Shown piece by piece: positions 1 through 6,309 of a stretch of DNA of 12,712 nt (within the stretch, counting starts at the first letter, position 1; the number at the start of each line of letters is the position of its first letter). This DNA comes from Selenomonadaceae bacterium. Lineage in GTDB: Bacteria; Bacillota; Negativicutes; Selenomonadales; Selenomonadaceae. The notes under the pieces were generated by a model that worked only from the letters and a program-made list of their open reading frames with translations, made no database searches and was not told the DNA's origin. The stretch spans positions 1 through 12,712 of the forward strand of contig JAFPCE010000214.1 in NCBI GenBank assembly GCA_017390245.1, read 5' to 3'. A program made the position numbers and the translations under genes.

Positions 1-120
1 AAAAACATTAAAAGTCCACAGTATCTGAATGTATTAAACCACGATATTAAAAAGAAAGGAAAGTATGATGTTTTGCTTCTGACTACATCATACAAGGGTA
101 ATTATGGGATTATTGGATAA
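1..120 (+). CDS. possible 3' end of an upstream gene (partial, uncertain)
   Basis: Reading frame 1 is open from the first base to a TAA at 118-120 (39 codons). It ends in residues resembling an ordinary protein C-terminus (KYDVLLLTTSYKGNYGIIG). It would overlap the next gene by 17 bases, an arrangement seen in translationally coupled genes. No family is recognisable and no start lies inside the window, so it may be chance: a random open frame of this length in AT-rich DNA is not rare. The alternative is plain 5' intergenic sequence for the next gene. Confidence 0.25.
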   Translation, partial: KNIKSPQYLNVLNHDIKKKGKYDVLLLTTSYKGNYGIIG

Positions 121-553
121 TATTGCTGGTATTGCTGGTGAGGCTATTAAAAATGCAGTGCCTTCTGGAAATGGTCCTGATGGTCAGCTGCGTCCTAGTC
201 CTGCCAGGGAGTTCCTGGGGCAGGAGCTGTATGGTGTTGACTGCCGTGGTGCTAATCTGTATGTGCATGAGAATGCAGTGGTTATAGATAAGACTGGCGG
301 TGGTTTGTTTAACCTGGGAGATAATAATTTTAAGGTTATTCCTTTTAAGTCCATTGTGGCTATTCAGGCAAAGCTGACATCTACTGTCCTCAGTGGTTAC
401 ATTGAGTTTGAAACGGCCAATAGCCCTCTTAGTGTAGGCAGTGACAGTGCTGAGCGCTGCAGTGAAAACAGTGTTATCTTAAGTGGCACGGAAGAGCGCT
501 TTGCTGAGGCTAAGGCTGCACTGCAGTATGTGTTTAATCATATCTGCCAGTGA
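104..553 (+). CDS. small PH-like (DUF4429-type) domain protein
   Basis: This 149-residue protein has no signal peptide or membrane segment, so it is probably cytoplasmic. The N-terminus (MGLLDNIAG) is followed by a Pro/Gly-rich linker to about residue 35. Residues 50-104 then resemble the bacterial PH-like domain of DUF4429/SHOCT-type proteins: an alternating strand (LYVHENAVVID), a Gly-rich turn, 'KVIPFKSIVAIQ' and 'LSGYIEFET'. A closing helix (about 130-147, ERFAEAKAALQYVF) matches the end of that domain. The SHOCT helix pair usual in relatives is absent. The ATG at 104 has AAGGG five bases upstream. A terminator lies 90 bases after the stop. The function is unknown; such domains are thought to bind ligands or lipids, but nothing here shows a partner. 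The family assignment rests on pattern resemblance, not a search. Confidence 0.75.
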   Translation: MGLLDNIAGIAGEAIKNAVPSGNGPDGQLRPSPAREFLGQELYGVDCRGANLYVHENAVVIDKTGGGLFNLGDNNFKVIPFKSIVAIQAKLTSTVLSGYIEFETANSPLSVGSDSAERCSENSVILSGTEERFAEAKAALQYVFNHICQ

Positions 554-561
554 ATTTGCGG

Positions 562-590
562 TTGAAAATTTGGGGAAGATAGCATATAAT
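562..590 (+). promoter_or_regulatory. near-consensus sigma-70-type promoter
   Basis: TTGAAA at 562-567 and TATAAT at 585-590 are separated by exactly 17 bases, which is close to the ideal vegetative promoter. It sits just after the stop of the PH-like gene and only about 54 bases before an intrinsic terminator. Transcription would start near 597 and could yield an RNA of roughly 80 nt. No annotated protein gene on this strand follows within 1.2 kb. Confidence 0.5.
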
Positions 591-596
591 GACAGT

Positions 597-680
597 AAAA
601 GAGGCACGCTTCGATAAACAGCTGCCCCGAGGGATTTTATGAGAAAACCGCCTGCGCTGCTAACTGTTGGCGGTTTTTCT
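597..680 (+). ncRNA. candidate small RNA between promoter and terminator
   Basis: The interval runs from the predicted start (about 597) to the T-run of the terminator at 674-678. Within it, CTTCG (609-613) can pair with CGAGG (628-632) to form a 5' hairpin before the terminator stem. No known RNA family was recognised. Two tiny open frames overlap it: 17 codons starting at 589 inside the -10 box, and 46 codons starting at 639 that read through the terminator. The RNA is inferred purely from the promoter-terminator spacing; the terminator may simply serve the upstream gene. Confidence 0.3.
644..678 (+). terminator. intrinsic terminator
   Basis: The 5' arm AAAACCGCC (644-652) and 3' arm GGCGGTTTT (669-677) form a perfect 9-bp stem with a 16-base loop. 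The T-run 674-678 overlaps and extends the 3' arm. It is oriented to end plus-strand transcripts from the PH-like gene and/or the candidate small RNA. The A-tract on the 5' side means it could also work weakly in the opposite direction. Confidence 0.8.
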
Positions 681-865
681 TATGCTTTTATGGCGATTAT
701 ACAAATAGTTACCAGAAAAATCATGGTTAAAAAATCGTACAATGTCATAAGCATCGCCCCCTTTCAGGGGCTAGATTAGCCGCCTATCTCAACATGCCTT
801 GGTATTATTTTATAACAATACGAGAAAACAAACAAGGGTTTTTAGAAAATATTTTCGACAAAGTT
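679..865. other. non-coding gap with no clear feature
   Basis: This is the middle part of the 358-base stretch between the PH-like gene and the fic remnant. It is AT-rich and holds only a small hairpin (CCCCT 758-762 against AGGGG 766-770). There are isolated -10-like boxes (for example TATAAC at 811-816) without a matching -35. No gene with a supported start was found on either strand. Confidence 0.5.
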
Positions 866-899
866 AAGCCAGTAACTTATTAGAGTTGCTGGCTTTTTT
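866..899 (+). terminator. intrinsic terminator facing the fic remnant
   Basis: AAGCCAGTAAC (866-876) pairs with GTTGCTGGCTT (885-895) to give an 11-bp stem with one G-U pair and an 8-base loop, followed by six Ts (894-899). The T-run is on the plus strand, so it ends rightward transcripts even though the nearest gene (fic, ending at 912) is read leftward. For leftward transcription the base run after the stem is a poor U-tract, so termination of fic here would be inefficient. Confidence 0.7.
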
Positions 900-911
900 A
901 TTTGCTGGAAA

Positions 912-1820
912 TCAGGTATCCTTGCGGAGAATTTCCAGATATTTAGTATAGGAAAAAATGCGGGCCTTGCCATTTTTTGCTGTCTGCTGCAGTAATCCTT
1001 TATCCATAAGCGTGGTGATGGATTTTGCCACGGTATTATAGGATAAATCTAAGGCGTCTGCGGTTTGGCTGATATCTATAATAGGATGAGCCTCAAGATA
1101 TGATAAAAGCTTCAGAAGATTTTTCTGCTGGCGCTGGGTAAAGCTATTGATAGTATTAACAGACTCTTGATGCAGTGCAGTCAGCTGATCAATGGCAGTA
1201 ATAGCATCTCTGGCAGAATCAGTAAAGGCCTGGAGAAAGAAGAAAATCCATTGCTCGTAATCGCCAGTACGACGGACTTCTGTCATGCGATCGTAGTATT
1301 CTACCCGGTTAAGTTTCAGATAATAAGATATGTACAGCGCCGGAGTGGAAAGAACGTTTTTCTCCATGAGAAAAAGAGTTATTAATAGTCTGCCAATACG
1401 GCCATTACCATCTAAAAATGGATGGATAGTTTCAAATTGATAATGAATCAGGGCAGCCTGAATAAGTGGATTGAGGGAATCCTCAGCATGTATGTATTTT
1501 TCTAGCTGGGAAATAGCTTCATGCATGTTTTCAGGATTAGGGGGTATATATCTGGCAGTGCGTAAAGTACTACCTTGGCCACCAATCCAATTCTTGGAAT
1601 AGCGGAATTCTCCAGGATTTTTTTCTGCTCCTCGAGTATCAGATAGCAGAACTTTGTGGATTTCCCGTATCAGGCGATTGCAAAGAGGCATTTCCTGCAA
1701 ACGCTGCAGTGCATATTCAGTTGCTTTTATATAATTAATGACATCGGACACATCGCGGTTGACATTTTCATCCAAAAAAGGATTCAGAATATCATCCAGG
1801 GTACACTGAGTGCCTTCAAT
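912..1820 (-). pseudogene. 5'-truncated Fic family protein (AMP-transferase) remnant
   Basis: Fic proteins transfer AMP from ATP to hydroxyl side chains of target proteins. The remnant keeps the whole Fic core with catalytic motif HPFLDGNGRIGR (catalytic His is residue 118 counted from the TTG at 1775-1773). It also keeps a C-terminal winged-helix-like part (about 215-275) and an intact 3' end. The N-terminal domain, roughly 70-80 residues, is missing. Upstream of the TTG the frame continues with family-typical IEGTQCTLDDILNPF up to about 1820, then changes to unrelated residues (HHSP) that are antisense to the neighbouring ATPase gene, and meets a stop at 1871-1869. There is no ATG and no Shine-Dalgarno sequence ahead of the TTG or the CTG at 1799-1797. 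The break falls inside the autoinhibitory (S/T)xxxE(G/N) motif of class II Fic proteins: the Glu-Gly remains but the preceding Ser is gone. It is probably not expressed; if it were made from the TTG, the active-site clamp would be missing. Confidence 0.85.
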
Positions 1821-2698
1821 TGGCGAATGATGGCGAGAGATTTGCTGATTATTTAGAAAGGCTGGATGTCATAGAACCAATACCTGATGCCATTTTTAAG
1901 CCCTTATGTGAACAGCTGAAGATGTACTATGTTACAGGCGGTATGCCGGAAGCTGTCCTGATGTTGGCAGAGGCTGGAGATGTTAATGGGGTGCAAAGCG
2001 TATTACAAGATATTATTAGTGCATACGAAAGAGATTTTGCCAAGCATCCTGATACTAAAGAATTTCCAAAGATTTCTATGATATGGCATTCCATACCATC
2101 ACAGCTGGCCAGGGAAAATAAAAAATTCCTGTATAAGGTAGTTAAAGAAGGAGCCAGAGCTAGGGAATATAAAGATGCCTTGCAGTGGCTGGTGGATGCG
2201 CGTCTAATATATAAAATCTATCGTAGCAGTGCTGCTGGGCTGCCTATGTCAGCCTACGATGACTTGTCTGCATTTAAGATATATTTAAGTGACGTAGGTA
2301 TATTACGAAGACTTGCACAACTGGCGCCAACCGCATTTGGTGAAGGAAACCGGCTATTTACAGAATTTAAAGGTGCATTGACTGAAAATTATGTATTGCA
2401 GACTCTGATGACACAATTTGAAGTGATGCCAAGATACTGGAGTCAAAACAATCCTCCTTATGAAGTGGATTTTATTATTCAGCGGGAAAATGACATTCTG
2501 CCAGTGGAGGTAAAGGCAGATACCAATATTACAGGAAAAAGCCTGAAAAAGTTTAAGGAATTGTTTGGGGACAAGGTGAAACTAAGGGTACGCTTTTCTC
2601 TTGAAAACTTAAAACTGGATAATGATGTGTTAAATATTCCATTGTTTATGGCAGATCAGGCAGATAGGCTGATAGGAATGGCGATGAATTCTATCTAG
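1820..2698 (+). pseudogene. 5'-truncated AAA/DUF4143 ATP-binding protein remnant
   Basis: The frame of about 292 codons matches the C-terminal two thirds of the widespread 'ATP-binding protein' family (AAA_14 ATPase plus DUF4143). It carries the linker motif YYVTGGMPEAV (residues 36-46), AYERDFAKHP (68-77), ARENKKFLYKVVKEG and SAYDDLSAFKIYLSDVG. The C-terminal domain has nuclease-fold-like residues EVD (215-217) and EVK (230-232), and ends in the family-like NIPLFMADQADRL. The N-terminal P-loop ATPase (about 150 residues with Walker A and B) is absent: homology begins at about ANDGERFADYLERL, exactly where the fic remnant ends on the other strand. The only start is a TTG at 1820 with no ribosome binding site. 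The 3' part has no frameshift or internal stop, so the loss is probably recent. It is most likely non-functional. Confidence 0.85.
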
Positions 2699-2715
2699 CA
2701 TATTTTATAACAGAC

Positions 2716-2750
2716 AAACATTTTAAAGGGAAATGGTACATAAATGTTTT
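2716..2750 (+). terminator. weak AT-rich hairpin after the ATPase remnant
   Basis: AAACATTT (2716-2723) and AAATGTTT (2742-2749) are a perfect 8-base inverted repeat with an 18-base loop, followed by only one further T. The stem has a single G-C pair, so it would be weak. It sits 18 bases after the ATPase stop, where a terminator would be expected. Confidence 0.3.
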
Positions 2751-2770
2751 CCACTTTGTGAGCATTTATA

Positions 2771-3376
2771 GTGACAAGCATGTCTGTGGCCAAGCGGGGA
2801 AAGACCGCGGCCTTTTGCAAGGAAAGAGTTGTCTGCGCTGGCGGTGGTGCTGGCCTGGGGCTGAAGCCTTATGACCATGGATGGATAGAAAAGTTTCTGT
2901 CTACTGGTGAAGGCATACCTCGTGATGGAGAAAAGTATAAAAAGACACCGGAACTGGCGCTGGAATTTATGGATGGGATACCTGTAGTAGAGCGGGCGAA
3001 ATATGTGGTGATGCAGCCATTAGATGAGGTGGATGTTACAGTGCAGGAGCCAGAGGTGGTAGTATTTATGGTAGATCCAGACAGGTTTTCCGCACTGGCT
3101 ACATTGGCTAATTTTGATACCCATACTCAGGATATTGTAAAGCTGATCTTCGGCGCAGGCTGCACCCAGAGCGTGCTGTATGCCATGGCCAGCCAGGAAA
3201 AGAAGGAGCCATACTGTTACATGGGCATGACAGATTTATCCGCTAGAAAATGCATCGATAAAAATCACTTCAGCTTCAGCATTCCTTATCATAGATTTGT
3301 AGAAATGGAAAAGAATGCAGAAGATTGCTTCCTGCAGACAGAAACCTGGCAGGTTATTAGCAAGCGCTTAGAGTAA
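2771..3376 (+). pseudogene. N-terminally truncated DUF169 family protein
   Basis: The 201-codon frame resembles the C-terminal three quarters of DUF169 proteins (usually about 230-260 residues): RGKTAAFCKE, the cysteine/glycine-rich VCAGGGAGLGL, ALEFMDGIPVVERAKYVVMQPLDEV, EPEVVVFMVDP, FGAGCTQSVLYAMA, and SFSIPYHRFVEMEKN near the end. DUF169 has no settled function. The first 50-70 residues, which normally contain an 'LxYC' type segment before the RGKT region, are missing. A stop (TGA 2759-2761) lies just before the possible GTG start at 2771, and neither that GTG nor the ATG at 2780 has a ribosome binding site. It reads as another 5'-deleted gene. A shorter, translated variant cannot be excluded. 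Confidence 0.65.
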
Positions 3377-3557
3377 TGTCTGGATAGAACGTCTGAATAC
3401 CAGTCAATATGGCAGAAAAATTTCCTCTCATATTTTACGGTGACAAATCCTGTCCTTGCACTTTTGTATTATATAAACATGAAGGCGGTTGAAGATACCT
3501 GATATGTTTTCAGTACGGATACTGCAGAAATGTTGTATAATTAAGGAGGAACAGATT

Positions 3558-3731
3558 ATGGGGATTTTGGATTTTTTAGGTGATATGGTATCCAGTCAGC
3601 TGGAGCATAATAGCCGTAAGTATGGTGAATTGTCTAAGGATGCTGCGGCTCGTGGCGATTATCAGGAGGCTGAGCGCTTAAGAAGGATGAGTGGCAAAGC
3701 TCGTGAGATGAGCGATAGACATCGGAGATAA
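3558..3731 (+). CDS. 57-residue charged small protein
   Basis: The ATG at 3558 is preceded by a strong AAGGAGGA at 3543-3550. The frame is open back to 3489 but those extra codons have no ribosome binding site, so the shorter start is chosen. The product begins MGILDFLGD, a short hydrophobic amphipathic start, then becomes strongly charged and helical (QLEHNSRKYGELSKDAAARG, then YQEAERLRRMSGKAREMSDRHRR). It has no cysteines, signal peptide or membrane helix. Its opening resembles the MGLLDNIAG start of the 149-residue protein at 104. It is followed after 60 bases by a second 57-codon gene, probably in the same transcript. No function is recognised. Confidence 0.75.
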   Translation: MGILDFLGDMVSSQLEHNSRKYGELSKDAAARGDYQEAERLRRMSGKAREMSDRHRR

Positions 3732-3791
3732 GCTGGTGGTATCTTAGCAGGCAGAAGGGTGAAACCTGGTGATGAGTGAAGGAGAATGGCT

Positions 3792-3965
3792 ATGAAAAAC
3801 AATAGTACACCAATGGATTATTTAAAGGATGCACTGGGGATTTCAAGTCCTGAGGACAAATTACGCCGTAATCCTGAGCACTACATAGGTTCAGGGGAGG
3901 CTATGAGGGACAGTCTGGCAGCTAAGGATCCTGAGTTTGCTAAGATTTTAAGGAAAAAGAAATAA
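3792..3965 (+). CDS. 57-residue small protein of unknown function
   Basis: The frame runs from the ATG at 3792 to the TAA at 3963-3965. AAGGAG at 3779-3784 lies 7 bases before this ATG; an in-frame ATG at 3786 is too close to that site, so 3792 is preferred. The product starts MKNNSTPMDYLKDALGISSP, contains an EDKLRRNPEHYIGSGEAMRDSL segment, and ends in a basic KILRKKK tail. It is soluble and mainly helical by composition, with no cysteines. Its good ribosome binding site and position 60 bases after another 57-codon gene support a two-gene operon. The transcript would then run into the structured region and terminator ending near 4249. No family recognised. Confidence 0.7.
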   Translation: MKNNSTPMDYLKDALGISSPEDKLRRNPEHYIGSGEAMRDSLAAKDPEFAKILRKKK

Positions 3966-3972
3966 AGTTATA

Positions 3973-3986
3973 AGAGGCATGCCTCT
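3973..3986. repeat. perfect 14-bp palindrome
   Basis: AGAGGCATGCCTCT is perfectly self-complementary and begins 8 bases after the stop of the second 57-codon gene. It could be a dimeric protein binding site. As a hairpin it would be tight, with at most about five usable pairs. There is no T-run, so it is not a terminator. Confidence 0.45.
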
Positions 3987-4020
3987 GACACCAGATGCAT
4001 AAGCGCATAGCTTCAGGGCG

Positions 4021-4211
4021 TTAAGAGAAAAGTGCTCTTATGAAAAATGAATATACCTTGAGGGAAAAAAACAATGGCCAGCTTTCAAGGTAAAACTGAC
4101 AATTTCATATCCCATGGATGCGGTAAGAGTAAAAGCGAGCATTTATGGGCAATTAAATATACTCTGGAAGAAAAGGAGCAATAGCCAGCTTTCGGAGTAA
4201 ACATTACTGTC
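4021..4211 (+). ncRNA. two tandem copies of an unnamed structured RNA element
   Basis: Copy A (4021-4100) and copy B (4123-4211) are imperfect direct repeats offset by about 102 bases. Shared blocks are TAAGAG, AATATAC, and CAATxGCCAGCTTTC. In each copy the CCAGC block is enclosed by a stem: A pairs TACCTTGA (4054-4061) with TCAAGGTA (4085-4092), and B pairs TACTCTGGA (4160-4168) with TTCGGAGTA (4191-4199). Between copies, a C-G pair becomes U-A and a U-A pair becomes C-G, so pairing is kept while sequence changes. Copy A has a further 6-bp stem TAAGAG/CTCTTA (4022-4027/4035-4040) that is weaker in B. Open frames are not conserved between copies (17 codons in A, 3 in B), so RNA rather than peptide is indicated. 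It matches no riboswitch class known to me. It could be a leader/attenuator or a structured 3' UTR. Confidence 0.5.
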
Positions 4212-4249
4212 AGCTGTGTACTTAGAGTCATAGCTGGCAGTTTTATTTT
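4206..4249 (+). terminator. strong intrinsic terminator, possibly part of an attenuator
   Basis: The arms 4206-4218 (ACTGTCAGCTGTG) and 4229-4241 form a 13-bp stem with two G-U pairs, followed by TTTTATTTT (4241-4249). It ends rightward transcripts from the small-gene operon and structured element. The 3' arm segment AGCTGGC (4232-4238) is also perfectly complementary to GCCAGCT at 4184-4190 in copy B and at 4077-4083 in copy A. An alternative, mutually exclusive pairing that would disrupt the terminator is therefore possible. Confidence 0.8.
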
Positions 4250-4259
4250 GGTAATTATT

Positions 4260-4287
4260 TTGCAATTGTTTCTTTATGGTGTAGAAT
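4260..4287 (+). promoter_or_regulatory. promoter for the penicillin-binding protein gene
   Basis: TTGCAA at 4260-4265 and TAGAAT at 4282-4287 are spaced by 16 bases, each one or two mismatches from consensus. The site lies between the preceding terminator and the PBP start, leaving a leader of about 40 bases. A second -10-like TATAAA at 4295-4300 lacks a good -35. Confidence 0.5.
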
Positions 4288-4332
4288 AGAATTGTATAAA
4301 AATGTACATAAATATTTTATGGAGTGAAATAG

Positions 4333-6309
4333 ATGACTAGGCAGCAGGCAAAGGTACAAAAAAGAATAGCATTTCTTTTTAATATTATGCTGGTGTGTTT
4401 CCTGATTTTAGCAGGGCGCTATGGCTATTTGCAGCTGGTGCAGGGTGATGAGCTGCGGCAGCTGGCTATGGTGGATGCAGCGGAGCACCGCTCCAAGCAG
4501 TCTCCCCGGGGGAAAATTTTAGACCGTAACGGCAGGGAGCTGGCTATCAGTCGCATGGCCAAGACTCTGGCTATTAATCCAAGCAAGGTTAAGCCAGAGG
4601 AAAAGGAAGAGCTTATAGCTGACCTTTCGGCTGTCCTTAATATTAAGCCTGAAGAAATCCGGGAGGATATTGATGTGGGCGGTTCTTTTGTGTATGTAAA
4701 GCGCCGTCTGGAGGTAGATGAGGAAAACGCCATTAAAGAACTGCAGAAGGAGAAAAAGTATGAGTGCTTTGACCTGCAGGATGAAGTGAAACGCTACTAT
4801 CCAAATGATACCCTGGCAGCTAGTGTCATTGGCTTTATTGGTACTGATGACAAGGGCCTGGCAGGTATTGAGCAGTCAGCAGATGCCCTGGTGCGGGGGG
4901 ATGAGGAAAATGACAAGGTGGTTACTGACCCTAAGGGCAGGCCTATATTCGAGTCCCTGTTTTCCGACGCTATGCATCATTATTCCGGGGAAAAGTGCAA
5001 GACTGTTACCTTAACTATTGACAGTAATATCCAGTTTATCGTGGAGCAGGCACTGGACAAGGCCATGATAGAAAATAAGCCGAAAAATATCACTGCCATT
5101 GTTATGGACCCGAGAAATGGTGATGTGCTGGCTATGGCCTCCCGTCCAACCTTTAACCCAAATAAATTCTGGGAAGCTAATCCTGAGGTGTGGAGCAACA
5201 GGGCAGTTTCCTTTAACTATGAGCCAGGATCCACCTTCAAGGCTATGGTAGCTGCCTGTGCTTTGCAGGAGGGTGTGGTTTCACCAAATCAGAGCTTTTA
5301 TGATACTGGCCATATTGATGTATCTGATAAGCGCATCCAGAACTGGAATGGTGAAGGCTTTGGCAATGTTACCTTTACAGATATTGTAAAAAATTCCATT
5401 AATACCTGCTTTGCCCAGATTGGCCTCTGGATTGGCGGCGAAAAGCTGACTGAATATGCCAAGAAATTCGGTTTTGGTGAGCCTACCAATATCCAGCTGC
5501 CAGGGGAGGAGTCAGGTATGCTCTTTAAGCCTGAGGATATGCTGAATTCTGACGTGGCTACCATGGCTATAGGCCATAGTATTGCAGTTACGCCTTTGCA
5601 GCTCATAACAGCTATGTCTGCCATTGCCAACGATGGCGTGCTGCTGAAGCCGCATATTATCAAGCAGATTACCAATGCCGATGGCAGTATTTACCAGGAA
5701 AATGGCCGGGAAGAGGTGCGCCGGGTTATTGATTCTGCTACAGATAAAACTTTGATGGGGCTCTTAGAGCAGGTTGTTGCCACTGGCGGTGGCGCCAAGG
5801 CTCAGGTTAAGGGCTATCGTGTAGCAGGCAAGACTGGTACTGCCCAGAAGATTAATCCAAATACTTCTGGTTATATGGAAGGCCACTATATTGCGTCCTT
5901 CTGTGGCTTTGCGCCAGTGGAGAATCCGGAAATTGTAGTGCTGGTAGTTATTGATGACCCAACTGCTGGCCAGATTTACGGCGGCCAGATTGCAGCTCCT
6001 GTAGCTGGTGATATCTTTGCCCAGGTTTTGAGATTTTTACATATTAATCCTTCCAGTGATACCATTGAGGATAATCCTAAGGATAAGGATACTAAGCCAA
6101 AGTCTGTACCAAAGGCAGCCCAGGCTCCTGCTGGCAAGGTGCTGGTACCAGACCTCAGCGGCAAGAGCATCCGTGAGGCCTCCCAGGCTCTGTCTGAAGT
6201 GGGCTTAGGCATAGATGTGGAGGGCTCAGGCTTTGCCAATAGCCAGAGTGTTCCGGCCCAGTCGGCTGTAGATCCTGGCAGCAGTATCACAGTACATTTC
6301 AAGCCATAG
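4333..6309 (+). CDS. class B penicillin-binding protein with C-terminal PASTA domain (FtsI/SpoVD type)
   Basis: This is a transpeptidase (monofunctional, no glycosyltransferase domain) that cross-links peptidoglycan stem peptides on the outer face of the membrane. A short cytoplasmic N-terminus leads into one membrane helix (residues 12-33). The pedestal/dimerisation domain follows, with SPRGKILDRNGRELA (57-71). The transpeptidase domain has all three catalytic motifs: STFK (Ser300-Lys303, nucleophile Ser300), SIN (355-357) and KTGTA (500-504). After a Pro/Lys-rich linker (574-600) there is a single PASTA domain (602-658). The 658 residues and one PASTA domain resemble SpoVD of Bacillus; division PBPs of that genus carry two. 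GGAG at 4321-4324 precedes the ATG by 8 bases. It is not beside mraY/murE-type genes, so it stands outside a classic division/cell-wall cluster here. Whether it acts in division, elongation or sporulation cannot be told from sequence. Confidence 0.95.
   Translation: MTRQQAKVQKRIAFLFNIMLVCFLILAGRYGYLQLVQGDELRQLAMVDAAEHRSKQSPRGKILDRNGRELAISRMAKTLAINPSKVKPEEKEELIADLSAVLNIKPEEIREDIDVGGSFVYVKRRLEVDEENAIKELQKEKKYECFDLQDEVKRYYPNDTLAASVIGFIGTDDKGLAGIEQSADALVRGDEENDKVVTDPKGRPIFESLFSDAMHHYSGEKCKTVTLTIDSNIQFIVEQALDKAMIENKPKNITAIVMDPRNGDVLAMASRPTFNPNKFWEANPEVWSNRAVSFNYEPGSTFKAMVAACALQEGVVSPNQSFYDTGHIDVSDKRIQNWNGEGFGNVTFTDIVKNSINTCFAQIGLWIGGEKLTEYAKKFGFGEPTNIQLPGEESGMLFKPEDMLNSDVATMAIGHSIAVTPLQLITAMSAIANDGVLLKPHIIKQITNADGSIYQENGREEVRRVIDSATDKTLMGLLEQVVATGGGAKAQVKGYRVAGKTGTAQKINPNTSGYMEGHYIASFCGFAPVENPEIVVLVVIDDPTAGQIYGGQIAAPVAGDIFAQVLRFLHINPSSDTIEDNPKDKDTKPKSVPKAAQAPAGKVLVPDLSGKSIREASQALSEVGLGIDVEGSGFANSQSVPAQSAVDPGSSITVHFKP

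Noticed and set aside
589..642. 17-codon open frame starting MTVKEARF, resembling a leader peptide before a terminator
   Set aside because: Its ATG overlaps the -10 box of the best promoter, and no gene follows on the same strand that could be attenuated.
639..779. 46-codon open frame starting MRKPPALLTV with a hydrophobic stretch and GAGGG before its ATG
   Set aside because: The frame contains both arms of a perfect 9-bp intrinsic terminator and its T-run, so rightward transcripts would mostly end inside it; the hydrophobic stretch is short and no family is recognised.
3536..3541. TATAAT immediately before the 57-codon gene at 3558
   Set aside because: There is no -35 at the right distance, and a start about 7 bases downstream would remove most of the ribosome binding site.
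3489..3557. N-terminal extension of 23 codons on the first 57-residue protein
   Set aside because: No ribosome binding site precedes the upstream start, whereas the ATG at 3558 has a strong AAGGAGGA site; the extension itself contains that site.
4040..4093. 17-codon open frame in copy A of the structured element
   Set aside because: Copy B does not keep the frame (it stops after three codons), while base pairing is kept, so selection appears to act on RNA and not on a peptide.
4021..4211. Tandem glycine riboswitch
   Set aside because: Tandem layout and a GGAGCAA segment in copy B are suggestive, but the conserved glycine aptamer core and the CAGGxAAAAGGACAG-like 3' segment are not present in either copy.
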